A stretch of DNA of 29,771 nucleotides from an uncultured Roseburia sp. (GTDB lineage Bacteria; Bacillota; Clostridia; Lachnospirales; Lachnospiraceae), in assembly GCA_910587865.1 (NCBI GenBank), contig CAJUNX010000003.1, positions 123,463 to 153,233 of the forward strand. Direction: 5' to 3'. Of this stretch, positions 1-7,959 are shown in pieces. Within the stretch, counting starts at the first letter, position 1. Every line of letters starts with the position of its first letter. Below the pieces are notes generated by a model that made no database searches, was not told where the DNA came from, and worked only from the letters and a program-made list of their open reading frames with translations. The position numbers were made by a program, and so were the translations under genes.

Positions 1-13
1 GCGTTCGCCCGGT

Positions 14-1177
14 TTACAGCACCACGTACCGCCCGCTCCCTTTCATGGAGCGCAGGTACATGTCCACGCAGGACTGGCTGGAGCCGATATGCAGCTCCGA
101 GGCGACGCAGACTTCCATGATCGCCAGAAGCTTCGTCAGATTCGCCTTCCGGAACTCCCAGTCCTGCTGATTGAACTCCGTGTTATAGTACCCTCTCTCG
201 TCCTCCCTGGTCAGCGTCCACAGTTTCCAGTCCGGTCTCTTTTCCCGGATATACGTCACATTCCGGTAATCGTCCGTAAAGACGAACACAGGCATCCCCG
301 CATGTCCCATGTCTTCGATCTTTTCAATAAAAGCATCCGCTTCCACCAGCTTGTCATATTCCTGATATTTGTCCCCGCCGCGCACCTGAATCGAAATATA
401 ATGCTCCGGCAGTCCGATTCCCCGGATCAGCTCATCCATCCGTTTCCGAATCTCCGGCTTCGGGCAGATCGCCACTGCAGACAGCTTCGCGAATTCGCTC
501 TCACAGGTTCCGTCCATGCCAAACAGCGGCCAGCGAACCCGCGCCTGTTTGAACGCATCGCTGATACACATGCACCAGAGATCCTGCGTCAGATAATCCG
601 CTCCCGTATTCGCCTTTAACTTCCGCGGATAATAATGCCCTTTTGTCCAAAGCCGGTGCGGCCGTATCTGGCTTAAAAAATCCGTCGGGCGATAGTTCGC
701 CACCGCGTTTAAGGGATCATGGCTGATCGGGCAGAACGGCTCGAACAGCTCCTCCCATCCCTTCCCGCCCGGTCTGGAAAAATTAGCGTCGTCCGCATAC
801 AGCTCAAACCGGATGTGGTTCAGATAGCAGAACAGCATAAACTCCATCATGCTGTCCAGCTCCGAATACAGCCCTCCGCTGAATCCGACGTGAAATATCA
901 GACGTTTCCTGCACGATTCATTGATTCTTCTGTACTCTTTTTTTTTTGCCGCGAGTTCCTCCGCCAGCGTCGGCGAAGCTTCCTGTGCTTCTCCCGCCGG
1001 TTCGTACAGCGATGCGATCCGCTCCCGGTTGATCTCCTCGATATCCCTTTTTAAATCCTCACTGTTGCGGTACTGCAGCACAATCTCCGGCACTGCAACC
1101 GGATGGCGCAGAAGACTGCCTAAGGTGAGAAAAAAATTCTGTAACCGAATCAGTTTATCCTTCATAATTCCTCTCAT
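14..1177 (-). CDS. Fucosyltransferase-like glycosyltransferase (GT23/NodZ-type fold)
   Basis: This is a 387-residue soluble protein with no clear membrane segment. Residues 262-270 read SIQVRGGDK-like (IQVRGGDK), the nucleotide-sugar binding HxRRxD-type motif of the alpha-1,6/alpha-1,2-fucosyltransferase superfamily. It is followed by a VFVFTDD strand (297-303) and a C-terminal ELHIGSSQSCVDMYLRS block (361-377) that matches the donor-site GSxxSN region of these folds. It is the last gene of a minus-strand operon that also has a GT11 fucosyltransferase and an O-acyltransferase pair, so transfer of fucose or a similar deoxysugar to a surface glycan is likely. The ATG at 1177 has AGGA seven bases upstream. 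An alternative ATG at 1165 has AGAGGA only three bases away. The exact family and sugar are inferred. Confidence 0.6.
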   Translation of the reverse strand: MRGIMKDKLIRLQNFFLTLGSLLRHPVAVPEIVLQYRNSEDLKRDIEEINRERIASLYEPAGEAQEASPTLAEELAAKKKEYRRINESCRKRLIFHVGFSGGLYSELDSMMEFMLFCYLNHIRFELYADDANFSRPGGKGWEELFEPFCPISHDPLNAVANYRPTDFLSQIRPHRLWTKGHYYPRKLKANTGADYLTQDLWCMCISDAFKQARVRWPLFGMDGTCESEFAKLSAVAICPKPEIRKRMDELIRGIGLPEHYISIQVRGGDKYQEYDKLVEADAFIEKIEDMGHAGMPVFVFTDDYRNVTYIREKRPDWKLWTLTREDERGYYNTEFNQQDWEFRKANLTKLLAIMEVCVASELHIGSSQSCVDMYLRSMKGSGRYVVL

Positions 1178-1198
1178 TCCGCCGTCCTGTCATCGGGC

Positions 1199-2692
1199 TT
1201 AATATCGGATCTTTTTGTAGCTCTCGAGAGCATTAAAACCGGCACAATCCGGAAAATCCTTCGTATAGTCGTCATAAATCAGTATATTGATCCCATGCGG
1301 CGTCGTCACACTGTTCACCGGCCCGAGTTTCACTGACTTCTCCATCTGCTCCGTCACCTCACCGGTCAGCGGGTCTTTCACCTCCCGCGGCTTTCCGTCG
1401 ATTACAAGTGTCTTCGTTCCCAGATCCAGATGAAACTGATAGCCGCCCTCTGTTTTATCATCCGCGTAAAAAATCACATCACCATGCTCCACGACCATCA
1501 CGGCCCCCTCTTCGATCTTCAGCCCGTGCGATGCAAAGATCTCCTTTACATCCAGCTCACCGTAATCATAAAGCCCGTCCGCCGAGACACAGAAGGTATA
1601 ATCCTCATTTTCCAAAAGCAGGGTCAGAAGCTCTCCGAGATCTTCCGTATTCCGCGCCTCAAAGTTGCGCCGGAGCCGTGTGTAATGTTCCGCGTTGCGC
1701 TCCCAGGTACGATATGCCTCGTCCCCCCTGTGATCCTCAATGCTGTACCGGTTCTTTAAATACCTGCCGAGATACAGGGAAAACTTCTCACTGCCGTAGT
1801 AGTTCAGATGTGAGGATTCGGCACAATCCGTCATCGGACTTAATCCCATCTCATTGTACCGGTCATTAAAATCCACATAGGCAACCCCGTGCTCCTCCGC
1901 GATCTCCCTGACCCGGTTATAGATCATCTTATCCGACGGCATGATCCCCTGGTACGGGGAGACCATAAGCAGCAGCTGCGTGTCCGTCTCTTTTGCCAGA
2001 TCTATGATTTTTTCCAGATACTCCTCACTCTTTTTCGTGATCGGCAGCGTGTCCGTGATCGTGCTCATATCCGAAAAAGATTCAAAATATGTCGTGCTGA
2101 CGCAGTTTTCGTTAAAGCCCTTGTAGTCCGTGCCGTTCGGATCCCCGTTGTACCGCTTGAAATCATCTTCTGTCAGGGACTCATATTTGGCGTGATAAAC
2201 CGGGATCCCAAGGATATAGTTCATCGCATCTTCCTCGTCCGCCACACTGGCCAGGATCGATTCCGTCCTGTTTTCACCAAACTTCAGCCCCATTGTATTC
2301 ATCGCGATCCTGGCGTCGTCGATCACGTCGTTCATCTCAATCGCGCGGTATATATCGATCACCACGAGATCGGGCGTCTGCTCCTCAATCGCTTCCTTCA
2401 TATAATAATACGTATTCCACAGCGGCTGGTTCGAGCCCGCCAGATCATACGCGCTCATCCCGAATTCTTCCCACAGAATCGCCGGATTTACATCCGTATA
2501 AATATGGCTGCTCCCGATAAACACCACATCGACCGTATCCGGCGGCTGCCGGTAAAACATCTGGGCCACATAGCATCCGTCAATGGATTTAAGCTTCAGC
2601 ACAAAATTCGCGCAGAGGAGCACGCCCGCCGCGAGTGCGCAAAACAGTACGCCCTTTATCGCATTTCTGATCGCCTGTCCTTTTTTCTTCAT
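1199..2692 (-). CDS. SGNH-hydrolase-like O-acetyltransferase partner protein (DltD/AlgJ-like)
   Basis: This is a 497-residue protein with one N-terminal membrane segment (about residues 10-32) and an extracytoplasmic SGNH-type domain. The nucleophile block is FIGSSH at residues 58-63 instead of the usual GDS, and the distal catalytic block is SSHLNYYG with His295. Both are typical of the extracellular partner that receives acyl groups from a membrane-bound MBOAT. A further ~170-residue C-terminal region (from about 330) is not recognised and exceeds the core fold. The gene starts 11 bases after the MBOAT stop, with GAGG six bases before ATG. The likely role is O-acetylation (or other O-acylation) of an exported polysaccharide. 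The acceptor is unknown. Confidence 0.75.
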   Translation of the reverse strand: MKKKGQAIRNAIKGVLFCALAAGVLLCANFVLKLKSIDGCYVAQMFYRQPPDTVDVVFIGSSHIYTDVNPAILWEEFGMSAYDLAGSNQPLWNTYYYMKEAIEEQTPDLVVIDIYRAIEMNDVIDDARIAMNTMGLKFGENRTESILASVADEEDAMNYILGIPVYHAKYESLTEDDFKRYNGDPNGTDYKGFNENCVSTTYFESFSDMSTITDTLPITKKSEEYLEKIIDLAKETDTQLLLMVSPYQGIMPSDKMIYNRVREIAEEHGVAYVDFNDRYNEMGLSPMTDCAESSHLNYYGSEKFSLYLGRYLKNRYSIEDHRGDEAYRTWERNAEHYTRLRRNFEARNTEDLGELLTLLLENEDYTFCVSADGLYDYGELDVKEIFASHGLKIEEGAVMVVEHGDVIFYADDKTEGGYQFHLDLGTKTLVIDGKPREVKDPLTGEVTEQMEKSVKLGPVNSVTTPHGINILIYDDYTKDFPDCAGFNALESYKKIRY

Positions 2693-2703
2693 CCTTATCC
2701 TCG

Positions 2704-4206
2704 CTAAAACTGAAAATAAATAAACTGCTTCGCGTCATACACCTGTCCGTAAGCCCCGTATACAATCACCAGCACCAGCATAAAAATCAGTACCAGCCAC
2801 CGGAACCACAGATTCTGCGCGGACAAAAATTCGTCGATCCTCTGTTTTTTTCTCTCACGGATCAGATCTGCGAGCAGAAGAACCGCCAGCGCAACAAGCA
2901 GTACATTCGCCTGCTGGCGGCTGATCCCCAGTTCATAGAGCGAACCGTTAAAAAGCACCCATGGATTCCATCTCGTCCCGATCCGCCGGATAAAAAGAAA
3001 TGCATCTTCAATCGTTTCGGCGCGGAAAAAAATCCAGGCAAATGTCGTCAGACAAAAGGTCCATGCGATCTGTGTCAGCCGGTAGCTCTCACAATCCGTC
3101 TTTGTGCCCGTCCGCTCCACCGCTTTTCTGCGGAGCGGAGCCAGCATATCTCCGATGATCTGATACAGTCCGTGCAGTCCGCCCCAGACCACATACGTCC
3201 AGGATGCCCCGTGCCACAGGCCGCTGAGCAGAAACGTGATCATTATATTGCGGTATTTTTTCCACGTGCCCTTCCGGTTTCCCCCAAGCGGGATATACAG
3301 ATAATCGCGGAACCAGGTAGACAGCGAAATATGCCATCTGCTCCAAAAGTCCCGGATACTCACGGCAAAATACGGCGCGTTGAAATTCTCCATCAGCGTA
3401 AAGCCCATCACCAGCGCAGCACCCGTCGCAATCAGCGAATAGCTGGCAAAATCACAGTAAATCTGAATGGAAAATCCCGCCGCCCCCAGCAGAAGTTCAA
3501 AGGTTCCATAGGAAAGATAGTGGTCAAATACCTGATCGACAACGATCGCGACCCGGTCCGCAATCACGATTTTTAACAGATAGCCGTACAGCATCACCAT
3601 CAGTCCCTTCGCGATCCGGCTGTAATCCCACAGCTTCTGCAGCGGAACCTCCTTTACCTGGCGCAGCAGATTTCCCGAACGCTCGATCGGCCCGGCCACC
3701 AGCTGCGGAAAAAAGGAGACGAACAGGGCGTACCGGAACGGATTTTTCTCCGCCGGAACCGCTCCCCGGTAAACGTCGATCACATAGCCGAGCGCCTGGA
3801 AGGTATAAAACGAGATTCCCACCGGCAGAATGATGTCAAACCGGTTTGAGATCTCTGGCCAGGCGAACAGTCCGCCGAGCGCATTTATATTTTCCAGCAC
3901 AAAGTCAAAATATTTGTAAAACATCAGGATTCCCAGGTTGCCGGCCACCCCGGCCGCCACCACCAGCCTGCGCCGCAGACCGGTCCGCGGATCTTCTTTT
4001 TTCTGAAGCGCTCCAAGCGCCAGCCCGCAGGCATATGTGATCAGGGTGGATACGGCAATCAGAACCGCGTACTGCGCATTCCAGCCCATATAAAAGTAGT
4101 AGCTGGCCGCCAGCAGCCAAAGATACCGCACTTTTTTGGGAATCACCAGATACACAAGCGCAACCACCGGGAAAAACATCAGAAAATCAATTGAATTGAA
4201 CAGCAT
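2704..4206 (-). CDS. MBOAT family membrane-bound O-acyltransferase
   Basis: This is a 500-residue polytopic membrane protein with all hallmarks of the AlgI/DltB/PatA branch of MBOAT enzymes: LPVGISFYTFQ at 127-137, FFPQLVAGPIER at 165-176, the WFRDYLYIPLGGNRKG loop at 298-313, and the catalytic histidine in SGLWHGASW (His332). A second conserved histidine is in SRWHISLS (His292). It moves acyl groups from a cytoplasmic donor across the membrane for use by the SGNH protein encoded immediately downstream, which is the standard pairing. The gene starts three bases after the GT11 stop; the ribosome site is weak (AAGGAA nine bases upstream), so translational coupling is probable. Length is normal for the family. 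Confidence 0.93.
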   Translation of the reverse strand: MLFNSIDFLMFFPVVALVYLVIPKKVRYLWLLAASYYFYMGWNAQYAVLIAVSTLITYACGLALGALQKKEDPRTGLRRRLVVAAGVAGNLGILMFYKYFDFVLENINALGGLFAWPEISNRFDIILPVGISFYTFQALGYVIDVYRGAVPAEKNPFRYALFVSFFPQLVAGPIERSGNLLRQVKEVPLQKLWDYSRIAKGLMVMLYGYLLKIVIADRVAIVVDQVFDHYLSYGTFELLLGAAGFSIQIYCDFASYSLIATGAALVMGFTLMENFNAPYFAVSIRDFWSRWHISLSTWFRDYLYIPLGGNRKGTWKKYRNIMITFLLSGLWHGASWTYVVWGGLHGLYQIIGDMLAPLRRKAVERTGTKTDCESYRLTQIAWTFCLTTFAWIFFRAETIEDAFLFIRRIGTRWNPWVLFNGSLYELGISRQQANVLLVALAVLLLADLIRERKKQRIDEFLSAQNLWFRWLVLIFMLVLVIVYGAYGQVYDAKQFIYFQF

Positions 4207-4209
4207 CTG

Positions 4210-5052
4210 TCAGCATTCCTTTCCTATGATCTGCCAGCCGTCAAGGCAGGTCTGGCCCACTCCCTTATATCCCGGAACCATTACAAGAGCATTCGGATTC
4301 CGGTTTAAATATGCCGCCCAGGCGGAAAAGGAGCTGTTTGAGAGGATCTGATTCTGACAGGCGGACATGAGAAGAAATTCTTCCTTGTCCGTAAAGGTTC
4401 CCAGATCGCTGATATAGCGGATCTCTCCTGGCTGCCATGACCGCCCGGGCTGCGTAACGTCCCCGATGCACTCCGCCGCCTTTTTTTTATCATTGGTAAA
4501 TACAAAAAATGCGGCGCCGGGTCTTTCCTCACGCATCCGCCGAATGGCTTCCCTGAAATATTCCGGGGGAGGACCGCCGATATCGCCGCCTCTTACGTGG
4601 ATCGCACAGGTCTCGTGCGCTGCAAACCTCTCTGACAGCTCCTGCACCTCCGCCCGCAGAGGCTCCCGCGGCACAAACATCTCCCGCAGCTCTGGCAGGC
4701 AGTCCAGGAAATATGCCGTATTCTGCCAGTATCCGTGCAGATATCTGCTGCGAAGCGTCTTTTTATAAATGCGCTCATCCACGGCATACCAGTCCTTCTC
4801 GATGATGACATGATACAGGATGTTCCGGCGGAGACGTTTGTAGATCTTCTGCCACACATTCCGGTTCGGAAACGATTCCTTCCCGTCATAGCATACCCGG
4901 AAAAAATCAAGTTCATAATCGCGCAGCGTCGAATTGTCACATTCCGAGATATCCAGCTTCAGTTTTTCTCCGGTTTTTCTGGACAGCGCGTATCCGCAGG
5001 CGTAATTGTACATCTGATTGCCCATACCGTCCCCGATCTTGATCACGATCAT
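4210..5052 (-). CDS. Alpha-1,2-fucosyltransferase family protein (GT11)
   Basis: This is a 280-residue GT11 protein. Visible family motifs are IGDGMGNQMYNYACGYAL near the N-terminus (the GGxGNQMFQYA motif), LHGYWQN, the donor-binding HVRGGD, FFVFTNDK, and the C-terminal LMSACQNQILSNSSFSAWAAYL block. It probably transfers fucose, or a related deoxyhexose, to a repeat unit in the cytoplasm. The start at 5052 is chosen because GGAGGA stands six bases upstream and the protein then opens directly on the family motif. The reading frame stays open for 88 more codons upstream, but that stretch is a 40-bp tandem repeat without stop triplets and not coding. The upstream aminotransferase lies 270 bp away. 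Confidence 0.88.
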   Translation of the reverse strand: MIVIKIGDGMGNQMYNYACGYALSRKTGEKLKLDISECDNSTLRDYELDFFRVCYDGKESFPNRNVWQKIYKRLRRNILYHVIIEKDWYAVDERIYKKTLRSRYLHGYWQNTAYFLDCLPELREMFVPREPLRAEVQELSERFAAHETCAIHVRGGDIGGPPPEYFREAIRRMREERPGAAFFVFTNDKKKAAECIGDVTQPGRSWQPGEIRYISDLGTFTDKEEFLLMSACQNQILSNSSFSAWAAYLNRNPNALVMVPGYKGVGQTCLDGWQIIGKEC

Positions 5053-5060
5053 CCCGTTTC

Positions 5061-5300
5061 CTCCGTTTCTGACGCACTGAAGACCGCTGCGGCCGCCGGT
5101 TTCCGTTCCTTTCCCGCTGCAGGCCGCTTCGGCCGCCGGCTTCCGTTCCTTTCCCGCTGCAGGCCGCTTCGGCCGCCGGTTTCCGTTCCTTTCCCGCTGC
5201 AGGCCGCTTCGGCCGTCGGTTTCCGTTCCTTTCCCTGCAGACCGCTGCGGCCGCCGGCTTCCGTTCCTTTCCCGCTGCAGGCCGCTTCGGCCGTCGGTTT
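5061..5300. repeat. 40-bp GC-rich tandem repeat, about six copies
   Basis: Units lie at 5061-5100 (degenerate), 5101-5140, 5141-5180, 5181-5220, 5221-5258 (38 bp) and 5259-5298. The three central copies are nearly identical. Each full unit contains GGCCG-CTT-CGGCC, a small perfect hairpin, next to a CTGCAG site. The unit contains no stop triplet in either orientation, so it is open in all six frames and produces false long ORFs. A period of 40 is not divisible by three, which argues against a protein repeat. It fills the space between the aminotransferase and GT11 genes of one operon and so would be transcribed. Confidence 0.93.
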
Positions 5301-5322
5301 CCGTGCCCTGCCGCACTCCGGC

Positions 5323-6441
5323 TTACCCTCGCCGGCCCGTCCGCAAAATGGCATCGCAGATCCGGTCCACATCCCGGATTGCCAGATCCGCATAAATCGG
5401 CAGCGTCAGCACCTTTTTTGAAATCTCATGCGCAACCGGCGTATCCTCTGGATGATAGTGTTCCCGATAACATTCCAGCGCATTTGTCACCGGATAAAAA
5501 TATTTTCTGGTAAAAATCCCCTCTGTCTTTAATTCCTCGTAAATCTCGTCCCTGCTTCTGCCGAACACCGCCGGCTCAAACACCGCCGGGAAATAGGCAT
5601 AGTTCTGACGGACTCCGGGCTGTTCTGCGACAAGACGAATCCCCGGCACGTCAGCCAGCCGCTCACGATATCGTTCCGCCACTGCTTTTCTCTTTAAAAT
5701 CTCATCGTCGACATGGCGCAGATTACAAAGCCCCATCGCCGCCTGAAATTCGTTCATTTTAGAATTTGCACCGATCTCATCCACGACCTCCTCGCTGCGG
5801 ATCCCGAAATTTTTAAGACCGTACAGATCCGCCTTAAGCGTTTCATTCGTCCCTGGGAAACACACTGCGCCTCCCTCAATCGTGTTGTAAACCTTGGTCG
5901 CATGAAAACTGAACATCGACGCATCGCCAAACGATGCTATCCCGCGCCCGCGGTATTCCACCCCGAACGTATGCGCGGCATCGTAGATCACCTTCAGCCC
6001 GTATTTCTTCGCAATCCGGTCGATCTCGTCCACATTGCAGATATTTCCGTACACATGCACCGGGAGAATCGCGCTGGTTCGATCCGTAATCAGCGCCTCT
6101 ATTTTTGAGACATCCATCGTATAATCCTCACGGCTGATATCACAAAACACCGGGACACAGCCGTTGCGCACAATCGCATGCGTCGTGGACACAAACGTAT
6201 AAGGCGTCGTGATCACTTCACCGGTCAGGCCCATCGCCTGGATCAGAAGCTCTAATGCCATATGGCCGTTGGAAAACAGCGATACATTGTCCACCTTCAG
6301 ATACTCCGCCAGCTCACGTTCCAGCCTGACGTGCTTCTCTCCCATATTGGTGAGCCAGTGGCTCTCCCACAGATCGCGGATCTCCTCCACGTATTCCTCA
6401 AACTCCGGCATCGAAGACCGGGTCACTAAAATTTTATCCAT
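5323..6441 (-). CDS. DegT/DnrJ/EryC1/StrS-family PLP-dependent sugar aminotransferase
   Basis: This is a 372-residue cytoplasmic enzyme of the usual length for the family, which converts a keto-nucleotide sugar to the amino sugar with PLP. The PLP lysine is Lys183 in SFHATKVYNTIEGG. The upstream IYDAAHTFG strand and FSNGHMALELL helix are the classic cofactor-binding parts. The NTIEGG form of the motif is typical of the FdtB/QdtB/VioA-like group acting on dTDP-4,6-dideoxyhexoses, but the substrate cannot be fixed. The start at 6441 has AGAGG five bases upstream. An in-frame ATG at 6558 lacks a good site. It is the first gene of the operon behind the promoter at 6653-6681, with a structured leader of about 200 bases. 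Confidence 0.88.
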   Translation of the reverse strand: MDKILVTRSSMPEFEEYVEEIRDLWESHWLTNMGEKHVRLERELAEYLKVDNVSLFSNGHMALELLIQAMGLTGEVITTPYTFVSTTHAIVRNGCVPVFCDISREDYTMDVSKIEALITDRTSAILPVHVYGNICNVDEIDRIAKKYGLKVIYDAAHTFGVEYRGRGIASFGDASMFSFHATKVYNTIEGGAVCFPGTNETLKADLYGLKNFGIRSEEVVDEIGANSKMNEFQAAMGLCNLRHVDDEILKRKAVAERYRERLADVPGIRLVAEQPGVRQNYAYFPAVFEPAVFGRSRDEIYEELKTEGIFTRKYFYPVTNALECYREHYHPEDTPVAHEISKKVLTLPIYADLAIRDVDRICDAILRTGRRG

Positions 6442-6504
6442 CTCTGCCTCTTTCCGCTTTGGCACGTTTTCCTTGCCCGCAGTGCCTTTGCTCAGCCCCG
6501 CTCT

Positions 6505-6550
6505 CTCGTCCGCTCCTTCCCGCTGCGGGCTGTCTTCGCTCCGCTTCGTC
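6505..6550. repeat. Degenerate copy of the 40-bp repeat
   Basis: Read on the minus strand this stretch contains CGAAG, GCCCGCAGCGGGAA and GGAGCGGA in the same order and spacing as the 40-bp unit found at 5061-5300 (CGAAG, GGCCTGCAGCGGGAAA, GGAACGGA). It lies in the leader of the aminotransferase gene, so related repeats flank that gene on both sides. The match is by eye and imperfect. Confidence 0.45.
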
Positions 6551-6588
6551 CGGATCAAACAGGCGCCTCCCCGTCAGACCGGGCAGCT

Positions 6589-6617
6589 GCAGCATTGCCT
6601 GTTGACAGGCAGGCTGC
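6589..6617 (-). promoter_or_regulatory. Stem-loop in the leader of the aminotransferase operon
   Basis: GCAGC (6589-6593) pairs with GCTGC (6613-6617), and inside it GCCTG pairs with CAGGC around a TTGA/TCAA loop (6597-6610). It lies about 30-60 bases downstream of the predicted transcription start on the minus strand. No U-tract follows, so it is not a plain terminator. A role in mRNA stability or attenuation is possible. Confidence 0.4.
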
Positions 6618-6652
6618 TTCTTCCCGGTCCGGCACTGCTCATTGTTATTAAC

Positions 6653-6681
6653 ATGATACGGGAAAACACGCTTTTTGTCAA
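6653..6681 (-). promoter_or_regulatory. Sigma-A-type promoter of the aminotransferase/acyltransferase operon
   Basis: On the minus strand, TTGACA (6676-6681) and TATCAT (6653-6658) are separated by 17 bases, a near-consensus promoter. Transcription would begin near 6646 and run through the five minus-strand genes ending at 14. It is divergent from the promoter at 6835-6862. Confidence 0.8.
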
Positions 6682-6710
6682 TGTGCGCGGTCCGGACAGC
6701 AAAATGCAGA

Positions 6711-6830
6711 GCCCGGATGAGGAAAAACACAGCCGGATACGGAAAGACGCGGCCGGGTGAGGGAAAACGCGGTCGGATAAGGGAAGAGGCAGCCGGATAC
6801 GGAAAGACGCGGCCGGGTGAGGAAAGACGC
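6711..6830. repeat. 20-bp tandem repeat, six copies, between divergent promoters
   Basis: Six consecutive units of exactly 20 bp start at 6711, 6731, 6751, 6771, 6791 and 6811. The consensus is approximately rGCCGGrTrmGGAAArACGC. Units 2 and 5 are identical, and units 3 and 6 differ at two positions, so the array also has a 60-bp higher-order period. It ends directly against the -35 box at 6835 and begins 29 bases from the divergent -35 box at 6681. Helical spacing of 20 bp (about two turns) would put a bound protein on the same face of the DNA in each copy. Confidence 0.93.
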
Positions 6831-6834
6831 GCCC

Positions 6835-6862
6835 TTGACAAGTAAACCAGATCGATTATAAT
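6835..6862 (+). promoter_or_regulatory. Sigma-A-type promoter of the GT-D glycosyltransferase gene
   Basis: TTGACA (6835-6840) and TATAAT (6857-6862) are separated by 16 bases. The -10 box overlaps an in-frame ATG at 6861, which rules that ATG out as the start codon and supports the ATG at 6906. Confidence 0.85.
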
Positions 6863-6905
6863 GGTTACAGCTTCTATCTCAATATCCGAACAGAGGGAAA
6901 TTATT

Positions 6906-7847
6906 ATGAATCAGCGCATGCTATACCTTTACTATTATCTGAAGCATTTGCATCACCGGGTACGGGCGAAGTTCACGGGGAGCTACAATGTCCTCGCCGC
7001 ACCGTTTTTAGGGAAACTGCCCCCTTCCGACGCGGAGGCGAACGAACGGATCCGGCAGTATATAAACAGCGAAAAGCCGTTTGCGCTCTGCCGCCTCGGG
7101 AGTGCGGAGTTCACCCTGATACAGCTCTACGATGAGTACCGCCTGTTTCACTCCAACCGGCTGCCGCAGAGCAACATGTTCAGTATCTTTCACGACAATC
7201 CGAACGAGGTCGGGCAGTGGGTTGACCTGTTCCGGGCGGACTGTCAGGATATCGACATCATGGCTTATTTCGACGATCATCCGATCGAAGAATATGTCAT
7301 CCGCACCAGCTGTCCGAAATCCATGGAGCAGATCCGCTTAGAGCAGATCGAGGCCATGATGTATGACGATCCGTGGACCATGGCGCTCGAGGGGAAAAAG
7401 GTCCTCCTCGTCAGCCCCTTTGTGGATGCCATGGTCGCACAGTATCCTCACATTGACCGGATTTACGAAGGCCGGCGGATGCTACCCGAAATGGAGCTGA
7501 AAACATTAAAATCCGTGTGGTTTTCCGGATTTGAGGATGACGAATTTGACACCTGGTTCGATGCCCTGCAGTATCTCTATGAGGAAGCGATGAAGATTGA
7601 TTTTGATGTCGCCCTCTTAAGCTGCAGTGCATTCGGTTTTCACCTTGCCCCCATGTTAAAGCGCGCCGGAAAACAGGCGATCCAGTACGGCGGCGCCTTA
7701 CAGCTTTTGTTCGGGATCCGGGGCGCACGCTGGGACAATTACCCGCCTTACATGGGCTTTTACAATGATTACTGGATCCGCGCACCGAAGTCAGAAGCTC
7801 CGTCGAAGCGCTTTACAAAGAAAATGGATGACGGCTGTTACTGGTAA
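6906..7847 (+). CDS. GT-D-fold glycosyltransferase domain protein
   Basis: This is a 313-residue protein without membrane segments. Residues 59-69 (FALCRLGSAEF) resemble the R-x-G-x-x-E motif of the GT-D fold (formerly DUF1792). The C-terminal block VALLSCSAFGFHLAPML followed by QAIQYGGALQLLFGIRG is characteristic of GT-D-like proteins in polysaccharide and protein-glycosylation loci. The start at 6906 has GAGGG eight bases upstream and lies about 37 bases after the predicted transcription start. It is a single-gene unit divergent from the aminotransferase operon and convergent with the acyltransferase gene. Donor and acceptor sugars cannot be deduced. Confidence 0.8.
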   Translation: MNQRMLYLYYYLKHLHHRVRAKFTGSYNVLAAPFLGKLPPSDAEANERIRQYINSEKPFALCRLGSAEFTLIQLYDEYRLFHSNRLPQSNMFSIFHDNPNEVGQWVDLFRADCQDIDIMAYFDDHPIEEYVIRTSCPKSMEQIRLEQIEAMMYDDPWTMALEGKKVLLVSPFVDAMVAQYPHIDRIYEGRRMLPEMELKTLKSVWFSGFEDDEFDTWFDALQYLYEEAMKIDFDVALLSCSAFGFHLAPMLKRAGKQAIQYGGALQLLFGIRGARWDNYPPYMGFYNDYWIRAPKSEAPSKRFTKKMDDGCYW

Positions 7848-7868
7848 ACAGTACAGCCGTCATCCATT
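7823..7868. terminator. Strong inverted repeat between convergent genes, overlapping a stop codon
   Basis: Sixteen bases (7823-7838) pair perfectly with 7853-7868. After one bulged base the inner ACTG/CAGT adds four more pairs around a five-base loop. The TAA of the GT-D gene is inside this structure. On the minus strand the stem is followed by TTTCTTT, so it can end transcripts of the acyltransferase gene coming from the right. On the plus strand no clear U-tract follows. A bidirectional terminator is the likely reading. Confidence 0.65.
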
Positions 7869-7959
7869 CTGCCTCAGAAGCTCCGCTATCCCCCGCAAAA
7901 AAATCTTACCTGCGTCAATGCACATCTTTCCAGGGGATATGCAAAGCATACGTTCCAGA

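Noticed and set aside
5061..5310. CRISPR array
   Set aside because: Units are contiguous with no unique spacers between them and there are no cas genes.
4735..5421. Long open frames on both strands through 5061-5310
   Set aside because: They exist because the 40-bp unit has no stop triplets; translation gives a frame-rotating low-complexity Arg/Gly/Pro product with no start signals.
6861..6905. Earlier start (ATG 6861) for the GT-D protein
   Set aside because: The ATG lies inside the TATAAT box of the promoter; the ATG at 6906 has a proper ribosome site.
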